Assembly: GCF_014851395.1 (NCBI RefSeq)
Contig: NW_024040707.1
Span: forward strand, 19,028,457 to 19,092,456
Length of the DNA stretch: 64,000 nucleotides
Reading direction: 5' to 3'
Origin: Micropterus salmoides
Lineage: Eukaryota; Chordata; Actinopteri; Centrarchiformes; Centrarchidae
Every line of letters starts with the position of its first letter. The stretch's first letter is position 1. Below are positions 49,544 to 63,000 of this stretch, one piece after another. The translations under genes and the position numbers were made by a program. The notes under the pieces are model-generated. The model had not been told where the DNA came from, made no database searches, and worked only from the letters and a program-made list of their open reading frames with translations.

Positions 49544-50166
49544 GCCTGGTGAAGAAGATTGGCATTCTGACCCCCATCCCTCACCCCATAATCTGCACCC
49601 TCAGTTCCCGGTCCATCCTCAGCCCACTCAGAATTTCTGCACACATACCTCCTCCCCGCCTCCACACATGCTAACACATCCCAAACACCTTTGTTATCCT
49701 TGTTCTGCATCCAGAACTGGACCTACTGATTTACAGTAGGCCCACAGCCCTGACCTTTTCACCTGATTTCACCTCTACCCATCCTTCCTCCTCCTCCTCC
49801 TCCCCCCCCCCCCCCCTTGGACTGCAGGACAAAGATGGAGGGTTAGAAGAAGACTTGCCACTGAAGGAAGCACCCTGTGCCCTGTGGTGTGGGGAGTCAG
49901 TTACTCCTGGCTGACAGGTGGCTACAACTGCTCAGGACAGGGGCCTCTCTCTCTTTCCCTTTCTCTCTCTTTCTGTTTTTCTCCCTATTTCGTAGTCTGC
50001 TAGGAGTGAAGCTACAGTAGAGCAGTGGACTTCTGCATGCTTTTCCATTTTGATCCAGTGTGATCTCGCCCTTTGTTTTGTTTCGTTATTGAACTTTGGG
50101 TAAATTACATGTACGTATTGTACTTTACCAGTATTTATTTGTCTCTCATTCTTTTTTTCCCCCAGT

Positions 50167-50217
<51 letters not shown>

Positions 50218-53200
50218 CAGAGAGTGAGTGTGCATGCAGGTCTATGTGTATGCGCGTGTGCTTGTTTTAATTGATCATTTTTTGATCATTCTGTAATATT
50301 TTTTCCCCCCATACCAGCATATTTTAGGGAAAGATGCGGCCTTTTCCACCCCCTCACTGATACTGCAAAAGTTCAATAGATGCCATGTTTAGAGTGATGC
50401 CCTTTTTATATCAGATGAAAATAATTTGCCTTTGAGTCAAGTCTTCAAGTCAAATTCATTCAGTTTAGAGTTTGTGTCTCATTTAGTGAAGCGCACACAC
50501 ATTCATATCTTTATTCAACTAAACAAAACTATCTGGTATTTCCAGAACTCAGTCTTCCATGAAGTTACAATTACAAACACTTGAAATGGTATAATTACCA
50601 CCAAATCTGTTCCCCATTATTTTATAAGTGGGAAGTATGCAGGTTTGTACCACACTTTGTATTTGTGTTGGGTTACATTTTAAATGACTTTCTGAAATGA
50701 GCTTTGCTTTTAGAGCAGCGCTTATCACAGATTCATGTACAGGTGTGTGATAGTTGGTTTGCTTTTACTTTTGCGTGTCTGCCATGGAAAAACAAAGAAA
50801 GCAAACCTGACGAGCTGTCGTGAGGAACAAACGTTTCCTAGTTGAATTGTGTTGTTTGGCACGACTGAAGAGTCTTTGTTACATCAACTTGAGGTTAGAA
50901 ACGAAAGAGTGCATGAGGTGTGGTGGCTTGTTGCTGGTGTTGGCAAACACCTGGTGCCTTCTCTTTTCTATGCTGAGCTGGGTGGCTCTTTGGGAGTGAG
51001 ATGGTTTTATTGGACAAGCCTCTCTCTTATATTTGGGAGAAGAGAGAAGGTCACCGTGAGGCGACTGAAATCTTTAGTGTGTTTGTACAGGGTGATAAAT
51101 GTACACCTTTATTTTCATACAATCTACACTAGAGAGAATGAACTTTGAAGGTGAAGCTCTACATTGGCCTGGTGTCCCCTCTCTCTTCCATCCCTCCTTC
51201 ATTCACCCTACCTCCTCCCTTTGTTTACGAGGCAGCCATCTTGTTCTGCTCTAATGAGGGGACATCTAAAGCTGCTGGGATGGAGGGAAGGGGATGGGGC
51301 ACTGAGATAAGTTATTTAGTAATTTGACAAATTTCACCAGAGCAGTTACTGAACCAGACATGTAAGCTGATTCTCTCTCTGCTTCCTCTACATAACCTTT
51401 TTTTTCAGTGTGATTTCCCTGGCAGTGGTTGAGTAGAATTTACATTTTAGTGACATGTTGAAATTAGAATTTGTGTTCTAATGGAAAAGCTTTGTGATGT
51501 ACAGTGTAAAGTTTTCTTTTTTATTTTAAACATTTCATGATTGTTGAAACTGGATGGTTAGGAAATATAATATGCTAGTTATGCAATGTCTCCTCTTTGG
51601 CTGATGGATTATGGAAGTGATGCCAATTATGTTATACACCATTATGCTTTCATTCAATGGACAGCCTTTATGGTACCTTCCCAATCACAATGCCATTGAT
51701 TTATTATTTTTATATGTCCAAAAAATCTGAAAATTCTTATGTTTCCAATCCCTTTTTTGTCTGTTTTCTTTTAGACTGATAATATAGTAGAACAATATGT
51801 ATTTAAACAGATGGTTCCAGACAGGATAAAACTACATTTGGTCCATTAGATGTTTATCATATATGACATATTCCTTTCACCTCTGAGAACTAAACCCAGT
51901 AACCATTTACATACACATCTGCCAATCAGATGAGGTTATTTCTGATACCACCATGGCAGTGAAAGATGCGATTGAGCAGTGTTTCAAAATTTGGCACAAA
52001 CAGCTGTGATATCAGTCAAGGTTGACTTAAGGGACATAACTATTTTCTTCTTAATAAATTCACAAAAAATATTTTTGATATTTTCAGAAAAAAAGTGAGA
52101 TTTTATTTGTCCCAGTTGGAAGATTATATAGATTGTATTAGTAGCCTCAGAGTGATTTATTAAGTCAATCCACAAGATATAAGAGGTTATCATCGGGCAA
52201 ACCTACATGCAACATGGTATATCCAACACCACCATTTTTTTATTACACGCACGACATTGACAGTGATGGTAGGTAGTGCAAAGCTTCTCTTAAAACCTGA
52301 AGTTGGTTTATGGGGAAGATTGGTATTGATATACTGTACATTCAAATGCGAATAAGCTGCTAAAATCAAAGCAAAATTAGATTTAGAAATCCCATAAAGC
52401 AAAGATACTGCTTACCCTGCCAGAATACTATTGTTCTTTAGCCTGTAATGTTTCCTATTTCCTGCAAGCATAATTACATCTTTACTTTTTGGTTGGCCTT
52501 ATTCATTTGGTACTATATCCTGCTATATATCCAGCCATACATCCAGCGTTTTAATCTTTAAGGCCATACAGCTCTAACAACAAAAAACATTTAAATGGCA
52601 CATATGTTATGTGATACTCCAAACAGCACTATATTAATTTTGCTACATAAGATAACATCTAAATTGAGATTTTACATCTAAGAACAAATGAAGAGTATGG
52701 AAATATACTGTTGATCATTTCCTTACACTATTTATCAGTTTTATCACTCCAAACACAGAAGAAAGATACTGTTCATATCACTGACAGAAAGAAACAGATT
52801 TTTTTTGTTCTGTGCATTAGGCCATCTAAATAGAGAAATAAAGCATCAAAACCATGTTAGCAGTAACAGTTATGCTCAATTAATAGGACCTGATTCCTTA
52901 TTGGAATTGGCCAAACATTATTGGCTGAGAATAACTTACGAAAGCTATGAAGAAAATACACACAATTGAGTATTTAAGTACACAGACATAATGTAAGCAT
53001 TTCCCATCACCATCATCATTACCATTTCTGCCATTGTAAGTGCCCATCATTGTGGTATAGTTTCACAGTCAACATTGATGGAAAAGCTTATTTTTCCTTT
53101 CATGTTCCTAATTCGCACTGTACTACAGAACGGTTTAGGCTCACAAACATTGATTGACCCATGGGTGAGTTCAGTATTTACCGTGCATAACTGAGAGACT

Positions 53201-54037
53201 GAGTGTATGACACACTATAACTGAGGCATTGCCATGCTTTTCAATCACAAGGGAAGGCTATGTACAAAAGGGATATACTATTCAAATATGCTTGACTCAT
53301 CATAATAAAAAAAACATGCAACAAGAACAGAGGACAACATAACCTCAAAACTAATCTCCGGGAGCTGAGTGGGGAGCTGAGTGGCCATGTCATCTTACCA
53401 TTACGTTTCCATGAGGGTCACAGTCTGCTTTTATGCATGTTTGGTCGTTGTTGGAAACACACAGCAATCTGTACAGTGAATCACTGTGTTTTCCAGAAAG
53501 AATGGGATGTAGTATAAACAGACAAGCAAAGAAATCAACATCAACAAACCTACCACCCGTTGAGAGAGCATGCACAACCAAGATGGTCGACGGACAGCGA
53601 TGACACCACTTTTTCTTCTGGTTTGTTCTCAGTTTTACTTTTTCCTTAAAATGATCAGTTTTACTTTGTCCTTAAAATGAGCACCAGCTCACCACGTTGA
53701 GTCCCAGAGAAATTAAATTTGTCTCCGCCAGGTTTTTACTCAAAAGTAGATGAAACTGTAGATGGATGGTGAAAGTAAAGGAAGAAAGTCTAACAATGGG
53801 ACAAGGTCAGACGGGTGTGGCTCCGGCCTCCATCCAATTTCTGCTTTGCACTCCAAAAACAACTTTGCTGCAGAATATTTCTAAGAGTCCAGAGTCTGGA
53901 GAAAAGTGTCTAAATCTAGATCCATATTGTTACCTGGGGGACTAGAAGACAGAAACATGTGCTTTTTAAAACTATTTTTGGAAAAAAATCAAACAACATG
54001 TCAATGGATTTCATGCACAGTCACGAAGATAAAAACC
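49544..54037. other. Convergent intergenic region between mip and stat6 (3' UTRs)
   Basis: It holds the mip 3' UTR on the left and the stat6 3' UTR on the right; borders are not visible. It contains C/T-rich tracts with a long C run (about 49790-49816), a (GT)n microsatellite (50169-50216) and otherwise AT-rich DNA. The open frames (for example 50849-51148) lack known domains. I see no supported gene here. Confidence 0.5.
50169..50216. repeat. (TG)n microsatellite, 48 bp
   Basis: Twenty-four uninterrupted TG units downstream of mip, probably in its 3' UTR. Confidence 0.97.
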
Positions 54038-57000
54038 TACATGTGTTCAGTGAACTCCACAGATGGAGGTGCACTGTCCATTATGTCTTGAGTGATGGAC
54101 TCTTGCGGGCTGAATGGCTGCTGGAACTGATGCCTGAAAGAAACAGCAGAACAGGAGCATTATCAACATCAGGTATTCATTAATAACCAATAAAAGTGTG
54201 ACATACAAGCTTCCTTCAGTGACTTCATTAAAGGACTCCTTATTTACTAATCTTGTAATGTCAAGAAATCACTGTGAAATAATTTTAAGGTGTCTGAAGC
54301 ATCGGCACAAATATGCATCACATTGTGTTTTCCTCAGACAGTGCCATTATTGAGGCAGCATTAGTTCAGTATTTTATTCTAAATTCTAGTGTCAATAAAA
54401 TGGATCCCAAGGGGTTCAGGTCCATGTCATTTGATATTATTGGTGCAGTCAAAAACAAAGGTCAAGTGCTATTTAACTTAACTTAAGTAAGACACCAGAA
54501 AAACACAAATACACCATGTCGTCAAACATAACAGAGGAAATTATTATATTTTGTTGAGGCTGCTTCAGGAGAATTTGTAGGAGAGTATTGTGACGTCCAT
54601 GGGACGTCCTTGTTTCTGTCTGGTTGCTGAATGTTCATGTGTATGTTCTGTTGTAGGTGTCAGTAGGCGGGGTCGTCGTCATCATCATGTACTGGAGCCA
54701 CCTGGGCCCGGCGTTCTCCATATATAAAGCAGATCCTACCTGCGGCACTTTGGGAGATAGAGAGGAGGGAAATGCAGTTCCCTTTACTCTGCGCTCCTCG
54801 TTTTTTTTGCTTTCTTTATTAACACTACATTGCTGACTTACTGATTACCATACTATACTGCCTTGTTTGAGTAGTTATGTTAATTAAATGTTTGAGTTCT
54901 TGTAATGGTACCGTTGCTGCAGCCTGTTGTCGCTGTGTGATTATTCATGTCAGGGTTTTTGAGTCGGCCCGTGACAGTATTGGATCATTAGGTGTGATTA
55001 TGAATAATGCATTTTTCTTCTAATAATAACATAAATACCGTTGGCATACTTAAGTGCTTTAATTTCAGAGGTTACTTTTATATAGGCAAAGTGCCTCCTA
55101 AATTTTGGGCCGAATTGTTTGTCTCAGCTTCACTCATTTTCACCAATCGTATTAAATCAAAATCAGTGGTTCCTCTGAGAATCCTGAAAGTGACAATCAA
55201 AACATAAACAAAGTGTAAATGTTGATAGTGATAAGAGGATTGGTCGCTAGCTGGTAAAGGAAGTGCGTTTGTCGGTATGGTATTCAAGTGAAAGAGAGAA
55301 ACGTGTGGAAGTGATACTTACACGGTGAGAGGTGCCATACTGGGATTCGGGGGTGTGGCTGAGCCAGCTTCCCTGCACACACACACACACAAACACAAAC
55401 AAACCATGTTGTCAAGGGCTTCACTTTAGGTGCACAAATTACATGGTTTATTTGTAAAAAAGTTCCTTACATGCCGACTTTAGTATGGAGAGACACAGGG
55501 ATATAACCCCCGATGGGTGAGGCTTGAGGCTCTGTTTCAAACAATAGCAGAGAAGAAAGAACTTGTTAGTTTTCTGTACTCACATTAACTTAAGAACACA
55601 ACGCTGACTCTGTGCACCATTTACCTGTGTAGAACTTTTTGAAGACTTCATGTTTAGGAAAATCAGGATACAGGTATGTTATGTGGCTGATGTCACGGAT
55701 GCGGTCACCAAGGCTCCGGATCTCAAGATCTCTTTTGGTGAAGGGCTGGATGTTCTGGATTTTCTGACCCCCATCTAGGAGGAAAACATTTTTTGAGGTG
55801 TGTGTGGCGAGAGAGGTAAAGAGTTTCAGTGACTCTCTGTATTATAATAAGAATATTATTATTAGTAGTAGTATTAGTATTAGTAGTAGTAGTACTTTAT
55901 CCTTACTTAAAGAGGTCATATTATGCTAATTTTCAGGTTCAAAATCTTATTTAGGGGTTGTACCAGTACAGGTTTACATGGTTTAATTTTCAAAAAACAC
56001 CATATTTTTGTCATACTATACATTGCTGCAGCTCCTCTTTTCACCCTGTGTGTTGTACCCTTCGTTTTACTCATGGAGTGATGCATCTTGCCTCTACACT
56101 TTGTTGGGAGTTGCACATTAGCAGTTCCTAGTTAAGGACTACTAGCCAATCAGAAGCAGAGTAGGGCGGGTCATGGGAAGCCGGTAAACATGGCTTCGGT
56201 TCAACTGTACATGTTTCTGATCAACATGGACTGGAGCAAGAGTTTCAGAGTGATGAGTTATACGAGGCGCATTTAGCTTTCATCCTGAAAGGGAAACCGC
56301 TGGACTACAAATGAGCTATTTTCAAGCAGTTCAGAGCAGTGTTTTCTGTGGGAGATAGGAACTCCCTTTGGGCTGGACTTTGGGCTTTTTCACTTTGCCA
56401 ACCTGTTACATGCACAAAAAAGACTCAATAAAGGAAAGGGAAAAAGCCAAAAAGCACAATATGACCTCTTTAACTATGTAGGCCATAACAGACTGTTGTC
56501 ACTTTTAAAAGTTACATAAATATAATATTTAACATATGTAGTCTTTTTACTCATTCTGGTCATTTCAAAATTTTTAATGCTCTGTCGTTATAATAATTCT
56601 GTTAAAATGCACAATCACACAACACGAACCTTAGAAATATAGTGTCTCACTGCCTTCAAAATGTCCACATAGCCCCCAAAGGGTTTTTCAGACCTACTTT
56701 TTGTTACCTTGAAACAAGTTTTATAGGAGATGATTTATAGGAGCAGTTAGTGTGTTGATCCAGCCCATTTATACAGTACCGCCAGTTTAGGTAAACAGTA
56801 TCTGATCTTACAGTAAACAGCCACTGGCTGTGAGCACAGCTGCAGCTGCTCTACCTAGCTGTGCTGGCTGACACTGTGGCAGTGGATATGGTTATTGCTC
56901 AGACTACAGCTGCATTTGAGGCTGAATGTATGGTACTATGGATATGGCTATGGTAGCTGTACAGTGACTACGCTTTACTGCCCCTATTAGTATTAGCCAA

Positions 57001-60000
57001 GAAAGCAAATTATATATTGTAAACTAATGTGTTACAGCCACAGTCATAGAAACCAAAGCACGGCCAAGGCTTCAGTAACAATAGCTACAGCAACAGCCAA
57101 AGCTATTTTATCCCATGGCTATAGTCATAATCACAGCAACAGCCTTTCTCAAATCAGCCTAGGCAGCTAGATTAACTTCATCCACTTGTTATCTATCAAG
57201 CTGCAGTTATACACACTTGCGGCTGAGCAGCATGTTGTCACAACCAGCAGCAGTCTATTACATAATACTACATTATAATACAGCTCAGCCTTTGAAATGC
57301 AAAATATATTGCGAGGGAACACAAAATAACTTCACAAAAAAAATCTCACTATCCTTTCAGGGGCTCCATAGATGATCCAACAATGTTATAAATTGTTTAA
57401 AAATTACGTTCAAATTTATTACAAGGGTCTAAATATAATAGTGCATTAGTTTTCATTTAGGAGGACCACCCTCAAAATGGGGGGAGGTGTTAAAGCAGTA
57501 CATGGAAATTATCAAAAGGAAGTCCTGAAATTCCTTAACATAAAAATAAAAGATAATGCATTATTGCTCTCGTCATCATGTGAACAATGAATCATAGTCC
57601 AAACAGGAAACAGAAGAATTTGAGGTGAAAATAATTTAACGAAACTAAACACAATCAATCACAAACTGGGGCCACACCAACACTTACTGTCAGTAGCAGA
57701 CACATATGCAATGGTGATGCCTCCGATCTCAGAGTCACTAAAGCGAAGTAAGAACGTCCCGTTAGGCCTGTCTTTGAGAATCAGGTGTAGATGCTGCTTC
57801 CCAATGAAACCAAATATCAGCCTAGTGGAGCAAAACATTGCAAACACCAGTCATTATTTACAAACTGTAGCAGGTTGCCAATATTTACTAATGAAACAGC
57901 AGAGGTGTCTCCTCACCCTTCGCTCCAGTATGTCTTCAAGTGCTTCTTGGTAAGCTCCATTACTCCCTCAAACCACTGCCAGAAAGTGAACGGTCGGCCC
58001 GGGAGAACCTCCTGTGGGATTAACAGGCTCTGTGAGATTTGAGTGTATGTCAGCGTATGGCTGTCTATGTGAGAAGACAAACACCTGTGTGCACCTTATT
58101 AAACTGGGCCCATGAAACCATCATGTTGCTGAAGTCGTCCGCAAAGTCGGGCTTGTCGAATATCTTCTGGGCTAAGAAGTGCTGGTTGTATTGGTCCAGA
58201 TTGTGCTGCGTCTGGACTTCAGCGGTGAATTTACTGTTGAGAGTGCTGTACATCATCCTCCAGGGCACGCGCTCCGGCACCACGAATGGCACTCGGTCCT
58301 GATGACATGGCGAGAAGAGAACACTGAACATATCGTAATTGAAAACATTAAAAACAACAGCATTCCATTTAGGTGAGCTACTTCTAGGGTGGTAGTTTTG
58401 TGCATGTTAGCACACCGCCAGGTTTACTTGGACATTTAATGGAATTGAGCCACTGTTACTTAGTTAGTTAGTAAGTATAAAGTAATGGATTGTGTCAGCT
58501 TGCTTTACCATTTGCATTAGTCTGCTTATCATTCTATGTTATATCTGATAAGATTTGTCTGCTAAAATGTATCTTAATGTAGATTAAATCTGTAAACGGT
58601 GCAGATTGCTATTGCTCAACATGTTGTTCAGTATGTTATATATAATATTTGGGATTGAACTGCCAAACTTCCGATTAACGGGCAACCTGCTCTACCTCCT
58701 GAGCCACAACCACCCCAGACTGTAGGCCTTGTTTACAGCAGATAGTGCAGCAAAGAGGACCACAGCAGCACATTTCACATAATTTCATCATCAAAGCGTT
58801 TTCCCACTAAGAAACCCTCAGCGAATGAGTGCTGAGGCCTCTTGATGCAGGACACTTCATATCAGCAGCAGTCACATTTCACTACAGAAGCTGTTAGAAC
58901 CAGCAGAAAATATGTCAATCTGGGCAATAAAAAGGAAATGTGCCTCAGATAAACGACAGGAACTCTATTTATCCATTCAGTGCTTGGTTGCTCTTTAAGT
59001 TAACTAGTCTTTGCCAGAGAAAATGCAGCACTCAATAATGCATGCCTAATTCAAAAGCCTATTGCCCTTTCAGTACCTATAAAGCAAGCCACTCAGCTGT
59101 AACAATTGTTTAAATGTTTTATGATACCTAATGCATGCAAGCATCAAATGATGCAAAGCTCTGTAACTTCCAGTCATACATGTTGAGACTTAAATGTAGG
59201 TTTTTATCAACCACTTGTTGGCTTTCCTCCAACACTACCAGTAGCTAGACTCTAGAGAATCCTGTTCAGTCCCTTATGTTCACATGGGCCTACGCTTATT
59301 AAGATGCATCATATTGATGGAGTCTAATTGTCAAACTCGTTCTCTGTTGCAAACCTCAATAAATATTGTTACACACTTTGAAATAATCTGTCCTTATTGA
59401 AATACCTACAGTATGTTAATCTTTCCCGACTTTTCTTCTGACATACTGTCATCTCTTTATTATCCCTATGATTTTTTATGTTTTGTTCAATATTTCAATG
59501 TTAAAAAATCTGTTTACAAAACTAAACTAAAGATAGTTTGTCTCCTCCACTGCATGAATTATAGTATATATTAAAGGGCTATATGTAGTTTTTCAATGAA
59601 CTCACTTATTAATAAATCAAATCAATTTTTACTTCCTTTTTGTCAATAGGCTCTAACATCACTTAGAAATAAAGCACATGTCTGTTTTCTCTGTTGCTTG
59701 GTACAGGCACTATTCTGCTTTAAATATGAAGGCACCGGGTCGGGATGTAGCTGTATACGCGCTCCTGAACCTCTCTCCAACTACAGCGACAACACCGCAG
59801 CTAACAAAATGCAGTCTACTAACACCACAAAACAACAGGCTCCCAGCACAACACAGACTCCAACACGAACTCCACGTAAGGATACAAGACAACAATAAAG
59901 GTTTATGTGCTGAAGCCTGTCAGGCCAAAGAGAATCAGATGATGTTGGTATAAACAGTCAACATCAGAAAGGCTGGATTCACAGAGAATCATGTTAGCTC

Positions 60001-63000
60001 ACTTGCTAACGCCGAGCTGTTGTTAAGGTTATCCGGTGCAATATATAATATGTAACTTTATGGCTTTCTACATTACTTTACAAGCTAGTTACCAGCTAGG
60101 TATTATGTCAAAGTGTTGATTTAGCCTGCAAGAAATGACGTTTACAGGAGCAGGAGCAGCCAGCTAACATTAGCACGGACCTACTGCTGTTTGCTTTGTA
60201 ACGTTCAATTTAGACTTATTTTAGTTTTTTCTAATACTCAGTTACATAGCTTTTCCACCATCTCAGGCAACATGACAGCACAGGACAACAATACAGTGGG
60301 AGAACCATCCACTAAAGTAATGTTACTGCGGTCTAACTGTACTAAGTGTGGTAACAATCTCATAATAATATTCAGTCCAGCTCATTAATTGTTTTATTAT
60401 CATCCATTTAGCTGTGCTCACATTCCTGAGCCTCCAGTGAAAGATAAACAAATAATTATGTTAGTTACTGAAAAGCAGACAGGCGAGCTAACGCCAGTGT
60501 ATCACATCGGCTAATTATAACGTTATCATGTAACGAGCATGGATTAACGTTAGTTCAACGTTAGTTGTGTTTGGATTATGCTCGCTCATGAGTTCAAGTG
60601 AGGACGCGTACAAGCACACACCTGGTTGCAATCTTTAAACCGCACCGCTAGTGGCCGTTGAAAACTACATATTGCCCCTTTAATGTACAATATATCACTG
60701 CAATTTAATGTAATGTTATTATGTGAAGTATGTGGGCAGTGGACCCCACAAAGATTAGCTGATTGCCATGACATCTGCTAACGGGGATCCTTTAAACACA
60801 CAAATAAACTAGTCTCTGAGTTCATAATGGTCACTCCATTGTGTCTGCAGTGCAGAGATTGGTGTCTTGTCAGTGATAAGGTCAGAGCCTATAAATTCCT
60901 AATGTTAATGTATACATATTCATATAGAGTAATACAAGTACTAAGGCAATGCCATTTTATGTTAGTAGGCTTAGTGAACCTCTGAGTTATAGTTTATTTC
61001 AATTCAAAGTAAAATCAAAACAACTGTACAGTCTCTGACAAAAGTCTTGTCGCTTGTGTACAAATTGACCTGAAGTGCTGCTGAAATATATTTCTAATCA
61101 AGATTTTTTTTACAAGAAATGGCTCATTTTAATCCCAACAGCTTTTGTAATAATGTTTCAGTGCAAAACGAAACTGTCAAAAAGTATTCTAAGATTCACA
61201 GCTTGGTAAAGCCCATTGAGTCAATTTTTGCAAAGACATAAGTGTTGTCGCCTTGTCAAATGAGCTTCACCTGTGACTAATAATGGATCAATTAGGTCTC
61301 AGGTGTGTATAAAAACAACCCCAGTACACTAGACCTTCACATCAACAGCAACTAGACCTCTGCAAACATGCCTAAGATTCACCCTGAGACTAAAGTTTTG
61401 ATTATCAAGAGGCTGAAGACCAGACCCACTGTTGATGTGGCAGACACCTTCAATGTGTCTCAGCGTCAAGTACAGAGGATAAAAAAAAACATCTGAAGAC
61501 ACTGGAGACATTTTTGACAAGCCCAGGTCAGGCAGACCCCGCAAGACAACTGCTCGAGAGGACCGGTTGTTGGCTCGAAAATCCAAGGCCAGCCCATTTT
61601 CCACTGCAGCAGAGCTCCACGAGACCTGGTCACCTGAAGTCCCTGTGTAAACCAGAACAGTTTGTCGGATTCTGTCTCAAAATGGCCTCCATGGTCGAAT
61701 CAGTGCCCAGAAGCCAGCACTAAACAAAAGACAATTGAAAAACCGTGTGGCATTTGCCAAGGCCCACAGCCTGCTAAAAGGATGGACGCTGGAAAAGTGG
61801 AAGAAGGTGGATTTTTCAGATGAATCTTCTGTTGAATTACACCACAGTCGCCACAAATATTGCAGGAGACCTACTAGAGCCCGCATGGATCCGAGATTCA
61901 CCCAGAAAACAGTGAAGTTTGGTGGTGGAAAAATCATGGTCTGGGGTTACATCCAGTATGGGGGTGTGCGAGAGATCTGCAGGGTGGAAGGCAACATCAA
62001 TAGTCTAAAATATCAAGAAATCTTAGCTACCTCTTATATTCCCAACCATAAAAGAGGCCAAATTCTGCAGCAGGATGGTGCTCCATCGCATACTTCCATC
62101 TCCACATCAAAGTTCCTCAAGGCGAAGAAGATCAAGATGCTGCAGGATTGGCCAGCCCAGTCACCAGACATGAACATCCTTGAGCATATGTGGGGTAGGA
62201 TGAAAGAGGAAGCATGGAAGACGAAACCAAAGAATATTGATGAACTCTGGGAGGCATGCAAGACTGCTTTCTTTGCTATTCCTGATGACTTCATCAATAA
62301 ATTGTATGCATCCTTGCCAAACCGCATGGATGCAGTCCTTCAAGCTCATGGAAGTCATACAAGATATTAAATTTGGATCTCACAGCACCACTACTTAATT
62401 TGCTGACATATTTTTGTATTTGCAGTGAATTTGTTAAATTTCTGTATAGGCGACAAAACTTTTGTCTTGACAAAATTTGACCTTTCTGTCTTGTTTAAAT
62501 GATAAATCTTTTTTCAGTGAAACTAATTTATTTCAGTGCATTAAACATCATTTGGGAGGGTTTTAGCTTTTCATATGAGCTATTTCTAACACCAGTTGAT
62601 TAATTAAAAGTCAGGTTAATAGCAGGTGTTTCTACAAAATAGATAAGCGACAAGACTTTTGTCAGGGACTGTAGAAAATTCATCCAAAAGCAATTCAGAT
62701 CAACTGCTCTACAAGGTGAACCTGTATATGACATTAATTTCATGAAATGATGAATCACATGCAGTCAGGCAGTTAACTTGAGTCTGCACTCATATGGACC
62801 CTTGTCATCATGGCGGTGTTCTTAAACCATCAGTGCTCTGTGTTGTATTATATATTGCGTTTCATAAGCCCTACTTCCACCCCAGCATTCTGTTCTGTGG
62901 GTTTTGTAGCCTATGTTCCCCCATGGCAGGAAGGTATTATCATCACTCCCCATTACTTGCTGTGCTGATCTTGGTGTTTCCTTAGTGGGAGTGATGAAGT

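Noticed and set aside
58651..58716. Possible tRNA gene because of A- and B-box-like motifs.
   Set aside because: No complete cloverleaf or anticodon stem; the pattern is that of a tRNA-derived SINE head.
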